Assembly: GCF_000471905.2 (NCBI RefSeq)
Contig: NW_006499207.1
Coordinates: forward strand, 1,093,259 to 1,157,258
Direction of reading: 5' to 3'
DNA: 64,000 nucleotides
From: Amborella trichopoda
Taxonomy: Eukaryota > Streptophyta > Magnoliopsida > Amborellales > Amborellaceae
The translations under genes were made by a program, and so were the position numbers. The first letter of the stretch is position 1, and each line of letters starts with the position of its first letter. Below, in pieces: positions 32,770-42,699 of this stretch. The notes under the pieces are model-generated. The model did not search any database, was not told the origin of the DNA, and saw nothing but the letters and a program-made list of their open reading frames with translations.

Positions 32770-33690
32770 ACTGTTTACGATGAAAAATCTGACCGATCTA
32801 GAAATAAAGATATCCCGTATTTGACACCTTAAAACTGATGAAAAATGAAGGAAATGTAGAGGTAAAGAAAGTGGGACAAGTCGAATTCAAATCTGAGGTC
32901 AGATCTGCCCGGAAGCGAGCAGATCTGCTCTCAGATCTGTGGCAGGGCCAACATGATCCAAAATATATATCCAAAATATGATTTTTAAACAAATTAACTA
33001 AAACAAAGCAAAATAAAATTAAAGTAATGAAATAAGAATAAAAAAAAAAGAGGAAAATGATACAGAATCTGGCCAAATGGCCCGGGATGCCTGAATCCTT
33101 TGGGGCTCGCCTGTATCAGAACCGGTCCTCTTTTGTCTGTCTGATCCGGATATTAGCCAGCAAGTCCTTTCAGTATAGGGTGGTTGTATCCAATAGATAG
33201 TTTTAGGCTCTCTCAAGCTTAAGGATTGAAGTTTCAGGAGGCTAGCTCTTCTAATCTCTATGAAGCTCTAGGGTCTCAATCTCTACCTCTCTAGCTTTTT
33301 CTCTCTCTATCTCTAATCATTTTCTCTGTCCCTCACCAAATGACCATGAAAATAGGCCTTATAGGGGTCAAAGCTTGTTGGGAAGGATAAGCACGTATAA
33401 CAAACAAATCCCTCGGTCAAAGATGCAAATTTTGGAGAGGTGGATTTGGGCAGCATGGGTCATGTCGCCTGATGGGCATGCCCTGTATCGCCTGGGCGGC
33501 ACGCCTCTTGTCGCACATACCAATTTTGATATAAATTAAGAATTTTCACTTCTGTTGTGTTCACCGGCCTCTTGTGAAGCTCTCAGAGAAAATTTGGGTC
33601 AAAACGGAGTTTTTTACTATTTTTAATGAATTTTTTGGTAAAACAACGCAATTGCAAGATGACTTGGGCGACACCCCCTGAGCCCCCGAT
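32770..33690 (-). repeat. 5' LTR-like region of the Gypsy relic
   Basis: It starts TGTTTACGATG on the plus strand next to the primer-site region. On the minus strand a TATA-like CCTATAAGG lies at about 33358-33366, with CT/GA-rich sequence downstream. The outer (right) end could not be fixed, because the region runs into a hAT terminus. No matching LTR was found to the left. Confidence 0.5.
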
Positions 33691-33754
33691 TCACTGATCG
33701 AAATGGGTTTTTGGGTGCCCGTTCCAGGGTAGTGATCTGTTTTTTAAACCACTG
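33685..33754. mobile_element. Right terminus of a hAT element like 1058-2779
   Basis: The last 70 bases (CGATTCACTGATCG, GGTTTTTGGGTGCCCG, GATCTGTTTTTTAAACCACTG) align with 2690-2779 of the first hAT element, including the terminal TTTTTTAAACCA(C/T)TG. It abuts the Copia LTR at 33755. The left end and the matching duplication AATGGATC are missing. Confidence 0.75.
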
Positions 33755-33936
33755 AATGGATCTACCGCCTTACTTGAACTTTTCATGGTGGTTCTTACCT
33801 GCATTTGACTTGTCTTCAACCTTCGCTTTATTAGAAGATAATAATTTACATAGAGAGAGAGGAGGTGATGGAATTGTGTTGAGTGGCCATGAGGAGTTAT
33901 AGAGAGAGAGAGAGAGAGAGAAAATATTTTTTAACA
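33755..33936 (-). repeat. 3' LTR remnant of the minus-strand Copia element
   Basis: About 180 bases corresponding to the end of the right LTR, with an expanded (GA)n run at 33902-33922. It is cut on the left exactly at the hAT terminus, so roughly 350 bases of LTR are lost or displaced. Confidence 0.8.
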
Positions 33937-33989
33937 TCCCTTCTTAATTTGTCACATTCATCATATCTCTAAACTTAACAAATTTGTCA

Positions 33990-36880
33990 GCTGAAATTGT
34001 CTTCATGAAGATGTCTACAAGCGGATCATTTGTACTGATGAATTTTGGCTCTATTTCTCTTTTTTATGTCAGCTCCTTAATAAAATGATGTCATATTTCG
34101 ATATGCTTTGATCGGCTTTGAAATACTGGATTTTTTGTCATTGTAATGGCCAACATATTATCACAGAAAATTGTTGTTGAGGAATTTTTCTTTTGCTGCA
34201 AGTCAGAAAAAATTCTTCTTAGTCAAAGAGCTTCACATGTTGTGCTTGTTGCTGAGATATATTCAGCTTCTGCTAACGATAGAGCCACAATATTTTGCTT
34301 TCTTAATGATCACGATATCATTTTTGTTTCAAGGCAGAATATATAGCCAGAAGTGTTTTTTCGATCATCAATAGAACTTGCCCAATCACTATCAGAAAAT
34401 CCAACAAGATTAGTATTATTTTCAAAAATATATTTGATACCGTGTTTCTTTGTTCTTTGGATATATTTTAAAGTCATTTTTTCTATTACAAAATGCAGTT
34501 TACTTAGATCACTCATGAACCTGGAACATATACTGACTGCATGCACAATATATGGCCTTGTGTTTAGATAATTAAGGATGCAACCAATCTTCGATAAATT
34601 GATGCATCAACTTTTTCTGCACCATCATATTTTGACAATTTTCCATTCACGGTCATTAGAGTACTCGCTGGTTTGCAATTTGACATTCTAAATTTCTTCT
34701 TCAACATATTTTTCTTAAGAGATAAAACTATCTAACTGTTTTACTTGGATTCCAAGAAAATATTTCATAGTTTCCAAATCAGTCATTTAATATTCTTCAT
34801 CATGGCTTTCTTAATATTTTTTTGTCGGTACCAATATAAATCAAATCGTCCACATAAAGGCATATAATTATGAAGGAATTTTTATTTCCCTTTTTCACAT
34901 AAAGTGAACATTCACTTGGGCTCCTTTCAAATCCATTTTTTAAAAAATATTTATCAATTTTGTTATTCCAAGCTCTTGAAGCTTGTTTTAACCCATATAA
35001 AGTTTTTTTCAGTTTATAAATTTTTTATTTATTTCCTTTTTCAACAAAACCCAATGGTTGTTCAAGATAAACTTCTTCTTCAAGTGCTCTATTCAAAAAA
35101 GCAAATTTTACATCCAACTAAAAAAACATGAATTTTTAATTGGGCAGCTATGGCCAAAACAGTTCAAATGGTTTCCATTCTGGCAACAGGGGCAAAAGTT
35201 TCATTGAAATCTATTACAGGTTGATGTGATTGTGAATAATCTTTCACCACCAATAGAGCTTTGTGTTTTTTAATAGACCCATCTTCATTATATTTTGTTT
35301 TGTAAGTCCATTTTATTTCTTTTCCTTTTGGGTGATCTACTAATTCCCATATATTATTTTTCTTTATAACATAAATTTCTTCATACATGGCATTTACCCA
35401 AGTTTTCTCTTTAGCAACTTCTTCAAAATTTTGTGGTTCACTAGAAAAGAAAGCAACATCACATGATTCATAAATATCTGAAAGAGACCTTGCTTTTCTG
35501 GGAGATGTCTCTAAATCTGAAGAACTTGAACTTGGACTTTCTTGTCTTAGACTTGAAGGGCTCAGATCTGAACTTTTATTTGAATCACCATTCTCTAAAA
35601 ATTTTGTTTATTGGTCAGAATTTTCATTCCAGTTCCATTCACTTTTTTCATCAACGATAATATCTCTAAAAATTACCTTTTTTAATTTATTTATTGAAAA
35701 GACAATATGCTTTTGAAACTTCATTATATCCAACAAGGATATATTTATCACCTTTTTCATCAAATTTTTCTCTGTCTTGATAGGTACTTTCTCCATAAGC
35801 AATACATCCAAAGACTTTGGAATAATTTGTTTTTAGTTTTCTCTTATGCCATGCCTCAACAGGTGTTTTATTTTGGAGGGATTTTGTAGGAAACCTGTTC
35901 CGAATATAGACAACAGTATAAACGGCTTCAGCCCAAAATTTATTAGGATGGTTCTTACCTTTCAACATACTTCGAGCCATTTCGACTATTGTTCTGTTTC
36001 TTCTATCTGCTACTCCATTTGTTGTAGAGTATATATTATTGTCAACTCTCTTCTGATTCCATTATTTTTTCAAAAAATTCAAAAATCGTTTGATGTGACT
36101 TCTCTTCCTTGGTCTCTCCTCAAGGTTTTTAATGGAAAACTACTTTGCTTTTCTACATCAGCTTTAAACTTATTAAAACTAAAAATGCTTCTAATTTTTT
36201 AGCCAAGAACCCACATCATTCTGCTATAATCATCAACAATTAAAATAAAATATATTCTCTCATTAAAAGTTTGTGTTTGATTCGGTCCACATATGTCTGC
36301 ATGTCCTAATTCCTATGGAGCTTTTGCTCTCCAAGATCTTTAAAAATGTCAATCTATGTAATTTTCTTTAGATACACCCTTCACATATTTTTCGTTCTTC
36401 ATTTATTGATGATAGTCCAATTACCATACCTTTCTGATTCATCAATTTCAAATTTTGAAAATTTAAATGCCCAAATCTTAAATGCCACAAATAAGATTTA
36501 TCAATATTTTTAGAACTCTATGCATAATTTTCACATGACGTCATCACCATAGGAAAAACTTTATTTTCAGTCATTTTCACATTGGCTATTTCTATCAGAA
36601 ATCACATATTCATCTCTATTGAAATTGACCGAATATCTTTTTTTTCATCAATTGACCAGCACTTTGAGTCAAGCAAGGGACATAAAGAACATCATCACTG
36701 AATTTAGGGTTATCTCCTTTTGGTTTTACTGCAATAACGCCTTTTCCTTCAACATTTTGGAGCTTGCCATTACCGAGCGTGACTTAAGAAGTGACTTTTT
36801 CATCTATCTCAACAAAACTGCTTCGATTTCCTGTCATCTGATTGCTACAACCACTATCCAGATACCAAATAACATGTGAA
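33990..36880 (-). pseudogene. Copia pol (protease, integrase, RT, RNase H), degenerate
   Basis: Reading leftward on the minus strand: protease with IWYLDSGCSNQMTG (active DSG) near 36835-36870; integrase region with ARSMLKGKNHPNKFWAEAV and the NRFPTKSLQNKTPVEAW block (35700-35980); RT with NIWELVDHPKGKEIKWTYK and FNETFAPVARMETI (35164-35360) and an intact YVDD box at 34845-34856; RNase H with NLVGFSDSDWA and DDRKNTSGYIF (34310-34440). Frames change repeatedly and stops intervene, so no polyprotein can be made. In live relatives these enzymes mature gag, copy the RNA and insert the cDNA. Confidence 0.85.
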
Positions 36881-36893
36881 TTTTGTTGAACAT

Positions 36894-37902
36894 TCATATA
36901 TGAATGAAACATATGGCCTGTATTATTATTTTTCTCATAAAAATGTGCTTCATTTTTCTATATTTCATTTTCCTATTTAAGTCAATAATCTCTTTGAGAA
37001 TGATTAGGGTTTCTACAGTTTTTACATTTATATTGGCAATCCCTAGATTCATGCCCTGATTTTTGGCAAATGAGTAGGATTCATAATTACCTTTTCTATC
37101 TGGATTTCGGTGGCTGTTGAAATTATTTCTTCCTCTTCCTTGGCCTCTAGAAAAAATTTGTCTTCCACGATCTCTTTGATAATTTTGGAATACCCCCATT
37201 TATTTATTTTCTTCAATATTGTTCCTTTTTTAAACTATCATTTTTTACTGAAAAGCTTGTTCTATATTCTGATTTGCTACTCGTTCTTTGCTCATGTGCT
37301 TCAAGAGACCCACTTAATTCTTGTAATGAAAGTTTAGATAAATATTTTGACTCTTCTATAGCAGCTACAACATGATCAAACTTTACATGCAAGCTTCTCA
37401 AAATTTTCTAAACAATTTTTTATCAGGAATATCATCTCCATAAAATCTAATTCTCATTTATTATTCCAACAATTAGAGTAAAAAAAGTTCTAAACAACTT
37501 CATTATCTTCATCATCAAATTATCAAATTCTCTTCATAAATTTTGGAGTTTGATAGAAATCACTTCGGATCCCTAAAATTCATTTTTCAAAATACCCCAA
37601 GCTTCTTTTGATTTTGAAACAATTTTTATTCTAGGGAATATAGATTTACTTACAGCTTGCTGGATGAAGAGAATAGCTTTTGCATCCCTTTTCTTATTTT
37701 CTTTAAATTCATTCCGCTTTGCCTACGACCACGAATCAAGTGTTGTTGCATCTTCTGGTACTACATAACCTTCTTCAACATTATCCCATAGATCATGTAA
37801 GATAAAGAGAGTCTTCATTTGGAGACTCCATGAGTCGTAATCTTCTCTATCTAAGATGGCTATTAGATTTTGGGTGTAACTCATATCTGAGGTTGCTACC
37901 AT
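36894..37902 (-). pseudogene. Copia gag, degenerate
   Basis: The minus-strand start codon is at 37900-37902, shortly inside the primer site, giving MVATSDMSYTQNLIAILD. The reading continues into the Copia gag pattern DREDYDSWSLQMKTLF and LWDNVEEGYVVP. An N/R/G-rich basic stretch (about 37080-37190) precedes a zinc knuckle near 37000-37040 that reads CKNCRNPNHSQRDY, where the last cysteine is replaced. Several frameshifts lie between. Gag would form the virus-like particle and bind RNA. Confidence 0.82.
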
Positions 37903-37934
37903 AGGTAAAAGGGTCTTTTAGGATGCACGAATCA

Positions 37935-37947
37935 GGCTCTGATACCA
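37935..37947 (-). other. Primer-binding site, initiator-Met tRNA type
   Basis: GGCTCTGATACCA on the plus strand is TGGTATCAGAGCC on the minus strand, a perfect match to the usual plant Copia primer site. It is two bases inside the LTR edge at 37950. Confidence 0.92.
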
Positions 37948-37949
37948 AA

Positions 37950-39004
37950 TGTTGGAAATTTACGGAAGCATTGATATAATAATTTTGATAGAAAAATAGC
38001 AAAGAATGATAATAGGGGTGAAGAGGAAGTAGTATCAATTCAAAATTATTTCTTTATTGCATTTGAAATACAAAGTATAACAAGGGTTATAATGATAGGA
38101 AAGCTTTCTATGTTCCCCCTACAATATAGAAGTTCTATGTTCCCGCTACCATCCAGCCGTCCATTTTGTATCAAGAGAGCCACTCACCGTTTGACCTTAG
38201 ATCTGACGTCTCAAAGTATTTTATTTTTAGTTTTTTTAATACAATTTTTGAAAATATGCAATTTGGTATGTGCTATTTTATCTTTGGGGCGCACTTATAA
38301 AAAAAATATTAAAAATGACTTTTTGATAACTTTTTGATAAAAAATAATGACCAAAATACCCTTGAAATTTTTAGGGGTATTTCGGTCATTTTATTTTATT
38401 GAAAATATTTTTCGGTAGTGCAAGTTTAATATAGGAATGGACATCCAAAATTTTGTGTCAAAATAATTTATAGAAAAAAATTAAAAATAAAACAGTGTAA
38501 AGACGTGACATTGTGATTGGAGCAATCGTAGCCCTCCATTAAGAAATGGACGGTTGGATAAGGGAAACATAGAACTTCTATGTTGTAGGGGAATATAGAA
38601 AACTTCCCCTATAATGATATAGTGAGGTCTTGAAAACTACACTTTCTTTTCTCAGGTATAGACAATCTCTTTTTCTTCTCTCGCACTCTTTGGTTGTCTT
38701 CATTTTCGGTTACACACACCTCCTTTTATAGTCTTTTTGTTACCACCAAACTACAACCGTTGGAATTATCTTGATGCTCTACCACCGTCATTGACTTGGT
38801 CTACCAGATGCACCGTTTTTTTTTTCGGTTAATGGATCTAGCTCCTTACTTTAACTTTCCACAGCGGCTCTTGCCACCGTTTGACTTATCTTCAACCTTT
38901 GTTTTATTATAGAAGAATAATTTACGTAGAGAGAGAGGCGGTGATGGAATTCTGTGGAGTGGTGGTGAGGAGTTATAGGAAGAGAAACAAATTATTTTTA
39001 ACCA
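37950..39004 (-). repeat. 5' LTR of the minus-strand Copia element
   Basis: The LTR begins TGTTGGAAATTTACGG and ends near TTTTTAACCA. With the 513-bp insertion and its 9-bp duplication removed it is about 533 bp. It carries GA-rich stretches at its outer part, like the left remnant. Confidence 0.8.
38098..38610. mobile_element. Mutator-like MITE, 513 bp, inside the Copia LTR
   Basis: A perfect 9-bp target duplication ATAATGATA flanks it (38089-38097 and 38611-38619). The ends are inverted repeats of at least 45 bases: left GGAAAGCTTTCTATGTTCCC, right (inward) AGGGGAAGTTTTCTATATTC. Both continue with CCCTACAA(T/C)ATAGAAGTTCTATGTT and, further in, an AACCGTCCATTT / AGCCGTCCATTT block. A 9-bp duplication with long terminal repeats is the mark of Mutator-like elements. 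There is no ORF. Confidence 0.88.
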
Positions 39005-39312
39005 TAACAATGGAACTTGGAAATCATTTGTGTCCTATAGACATGTCTATAGGGAGGCGAAATAGCTGATTCATTTGCTATGATAGGTGTTGCGCTTCTT
39101 CAAGTTTCCGATGTACTTTTTCTTTGAGTTGGCAATAAAATTTGAGTACGCTTGTCAAAAACACTTTTGGGTTGATGCATTTGGGAGTGGTCCTTCCTTT
39201 TCTTATATGATAGTGTTCCGATTCAATAGAACAACAATTCAATTGATCCAAATGTTTTAAGTGCTTGTTGCATTGGCTCCTGCCCCTTACATTTTTGGAT
39301 AAGTTAAAAGAT
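39005..39312. other. Host or older sequence between two Copia elements
   Basis: About 300 bases without recognised coding or repeat ends. The last five bases before the next LTR are its target duplication. Confidence 0.4.
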
Positions 39313-39317
39313 AGATG

Positions 39318-41363
39318 TGTTGGGTTTATGTGGCCTTTAAAGACCTCATGAATGTGTAATGTAAAATATTTATAATAGTGGAATATAAACTTAGTGGAAG
39401 TGTGGTCCCTCGAAGATCATACTAAGCAAATGAAGTTTGCTGATACCGGACTATGCTCGACGATCTAGGTCAGTCGGTTGATAAACCCAAAGAACCTGGG
39501 CATAAAGAATAAACTGAGAAGGGTTTTGGATTAGCCCTTGATGAGGTCGGAGCTTATGCATGGATGAGTGAGCCGAAGGACTGTGTAACCCTTGTGTGTG
39601 ATCGTAATCTTATAGAGACGGGGACCAAATCCTCATCCATGTTCCATCACACGGCATGCATATCGATAGATCGTTCGAGAAAGCCAGTTATCCACCTTTG
39701 GGTAAAGCGTATGCATGTGTGAGAGAGATATCCTTATGCACCATAGAGCTGTAGGCGCATCAGGTTGTGGTGACCTTGACTCGTCTCTAGAAGAGGACCT
39801 GTAATCCACAAACTAGGATTGCGACCCTTTGGCTTATAAGTCAGACTTTGGTGACCCGCTAATGAGCTCCTGCTTGGAATGTGGGTCATAAGAAATACTG
39901 GGTCGGTTTGATAAAGCAAGTGTGGTCTGTAGTCCATAGTTGAAGGTGGAGTACCCCGTGATCGTTGATAGAATTCTTGAACCATATGAATCCACTTTCC
40001 ATCATATTAATTTAATTGTGTTCATTTTATTATTAAATTATTTTAGATTTATTATTTGAATTTTTATAAGTCATTTGATATTTTATTTATTATTTTTGGA
40101 CTTATAAAAACAAAGTTATTAATTTACAAAGTTATAATGTTTTAAAATTCATTTTGTTTAATTTTAAAATATTTATTAAAAAATATACGAGGGCCCATAG
40201 TGCACATGAGCCCACCATGTGGGTATTAGGTGGGGCCCCACATACCATACATGGGTGGCACGCCTCACCCTTAGATACCTTCTCTTATTGCTTTGTGTTC
40301 AAGTTTATTAAATATAGTAACTATATCTTGTAGCATATGGTCAAATATTGATTAGGAAATATTGACCATATCTTATCTTGATTATTGAATGTATATATAA
40401 ACTTGATATTATTTGATATATTCTTATGAAATATATGAGAGGGATTATGCAATTTTATGGAATGCATTATATTTTAATAGATTTAACTTATTTAAATATA
40501 TTGATGGGAAAAATGGTTTAAGGAAATGGGGATAATGGTTTATGCACCTTCTATAATATTGATGGTCCATCTATGGATGGCTCAGATCTCTCACCCCACA
40601 AGTCACATTGATCAATGATCCATATTCAATCTTAAGAAAGAGGCAAACTATAGGAAACCCTCAAGAAACCCTAGACCTAAATTTCACTATAAATAGGGGA
40701 GCTCTCCCCACATCTAGACACACCTCTCTCTCTCTCTCCCACAACTCTCTCTCTCTTCTCTCCCCATAACTCTCTCTCTCCTCCCTACGAGCTATGCCCC
40801 TCTCTCTCCTCCCTACGAGCTATGCCCCTCTCTCTCCTCTCTAATTTTCTCTATCTAACTCTCTCTCTTAAAAACCCTAGAGGGCACACCCCAACCCTAG
40901 AGACTATCCCTCTCTCTCATGACCTAATTTAAGGGTTGGGTTAAGATTTGAGCCTAATTATTTTGGAGTTGGGGTTTTGTAGAGATTTAAGGGTGGTTAC
41001 CTAGTTTGGCCGAAATTAGCTTTCTCGATTTGAGATTAAAGCTAAACCGTTGATCCCGCGCCATTGGATGTGGTGACTCGGTGTGGGGTGTAATAAGCCC
41101 GATTGAAGTAATCTCCGGCATCTTCTTTTTTACTTACTTTGCTCTTTTATTTTATATTTTCAAGCAAAGTATTAAGTTATAAAAATGGCATCAAGTGGTT
41201 GAGTTTTATTTTTATTGTTGTCCTGTTTTATTTTAAAATATTTATTTATTGTAAAAAGATCATCTATAAGTGATCTTTTTGCCAAAATAAAAAAATGGTG
41301 ATTATTATCATTAAAAAAAAAAATTGTATTCCCCTTGAAAAGATCACATAGGTCTTTCTTTCA
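39318..41363 (+). repeat. 5' LTR of the plus-strand Copia element
   Basis: 2046 bp. It contains CT-rich runs (40722-40870), with a duplicated GAGCTATGCCCCTCTCTCTC block. Compared with the 3' LTR it has about 100 extra bases near 39770-39870 and a further block near 41196-41255. TATAAATAGGGGAGCTCTCC near 40690 looks like its TATA box. Confidence 0.92.
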
Positions 41364-41364
41364 T

Positions 41365-41376
41365 TGGTATCAGAGC
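41365..41376 (+). other. Primer-binding site, initiator-Met tRNA type
   Basis: TGGTATCAGAGC matches the standard plant Copia primer site one base inside the LTR edge. Confidence 0.93.
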
Positions 41377-41439
41377 TGGTTTTACTTGATTGTCATTAAG
41401 AGTCTTTTCTTATTTTTTTTTGCTTGAGATTAGAAAGGT

Positions 41440-42475
41440 ATGGCTACTCGTACTTTCTCAGAGATTCTGAAAGCCGAAAAGTTTTGATGGGACCAACTTT
41501 GTTTCATGGAAAAGAAAAATCAAATTTGTGCTCTATAAGGAAAACTTGCATGAAATACTCTTTGAGGACCAACCTCGTCATCCAACTAACGACTCATTTC
41601 AAGAAATCAAAGATGAATATGCCAATTGGAAGAGGAGGAATCTGATATGCAAACACATTTTTTTATTTGTCATGACTGACTTATATGCTTCTGAGTATGA
41701 GTCAATCTATACTGCAAGTGAGATTTATGATAAACTTGAGAGAGAGAGAGAGAGTATGTTGAACCCTCTCTTATGAAGCAAATCATGGCTATGAGGAGGT
41801 ATAATGAGTTAAAGATAACATAAGGTACCAAGTTTGCAGATCATAGATACGTCTTTCGCTCTCTAGTTAGAGAGCTAAAAGACACAAGCATGAAACCCAA
41901 TGAATCTATGCAAGTGATTCGTCTTATGAATTCACTTCCTAATTTATGGGAGACCTTTATATCTTCCATCTCAGCCAGAAAGAAAGCATCAAAACTAGAG
42001 GAGCTCATCACTACAATCAAAACAGAAGAGAAAAGGAAAAATTCAAGGCAACTACTAACAACAACTCCAAGGGAAGTAGTGCATATGGTAAAATCTCCAC
42101 CTTCTTTTAAATTTAAGAAAAGAAAGAGAAGAAATAATTTTAGAAAAAAAAGAGATTTCAAAATGAGACATTTTAAAAATAAGGGAGCAAGGAGAGACTC
42201 GAACTTGCTTTATTTGCAAAAAGGTGAGCCACATAGCCTATAGTTGTCGGTTCAACAAATCTGGATGGACCAACAAGGAATTGGCGTGTGTGGTTTTTGA
42301 GTCTATGATGGTTAACCACAAGGGAGCTTTTTGGTATCTTGACTCGGGGGCTATGGCCCATGTCATAAACACCAATGATGGTTTCCATTCTTTCACTCAC
42401 ATGGAGTCAGGACAACAGCATATTTACATGGACGGAAATCAGAAGACTGATGTACTTGGAGTTTGAGATTTCGAA
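41440..42475 (+). pseudogene. Copia gag and protease start, degenerate
   Basis: The start codon at 41440 gives MATRTFSEILKAEKF. A one-base insertion at the FDG position then shifts the frame, and the next frame carries VSWKRKIKFVLYKENL, a Copia gag signature. A zinc knuckle is readable as CFICKKVSHIAYSC (C-X2-C-X4-H-X4-C) near 42209-42250. It is followed by FWYLDSGAMAHVI, the protease active site, near 42330-42365, then a stop at 42464. The SPS/NTNDGF-type segment after the active site is as in the family. Several stops near 41775-41880 add to the damage. The product would be the particle protein and its maturation protease. Confidence 0.85.
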
Positions 42476-42699
42476 CTGAAACTGAAGAGTGGAGCACCTT
42501 GATCCAAAATCAAGCACTTTATACCCCTGATATGAGGAAGTGATTGGTTACGGTTCTTAAGATGTCTATAGTTGGATTCATTACCACTTTCATTGGGGAG
42601 AAAGTGGCGGTCAAGAAAGGGAAAGATGTGATCATGACTGGATGACTTGTAGATGGGCTATTTACTATTGATATAAATGATAATGTTGCTTATGTTTCG

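Larger units (their letters stand above)
19511..33690 (-). mobile_element. Decayed Ty3/Gypsy element (Tat/Ogre-like), minus strand
   Basis: On the minus strand, a 5' LTR-like region (32770 to about 33690), a primer-site junction (32750-32769), a long non-coding leader and a protease remnant (23026-24201) are in the order expected for a Gypsy element. The region is GC-richer than its surroundings and packed with tandem repeats. No integrase, RT or RNase H and no second LTR could be recognised, so the body is largely deleted or scrambled, perhaps with other insertions. The Tat/Ogre assignment rests on the protease-downstream motif and the leader size. The outer limits are approximate. Confidence 0.55.
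33755..39004 (-). mobile_element. Ty1/Copia retrotransposon, minus strand, left LTR truncated
   Basis: Two LTR copies can be aligned: the left remnant 33755-33936 and the right LTR 37950-39004 (shared blocks GGATCTA, TTTGACTT(A/G)TCTTCAACCTT, AGAGAGAGAGG(A/C)GGTGATGGAATT, AGGAGTTATAG). The primer site lies at 37935-37947. Between them, read on the minus strand, are gag, protease, integrase, RT and RNase H remnants in Copia order. The polypurine-like AAGAAGGGA lies at 33937-33945. Many stops make it non-functional. Only one LTR is complete, so no target duplication could be tested. Confidence 0.88.
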
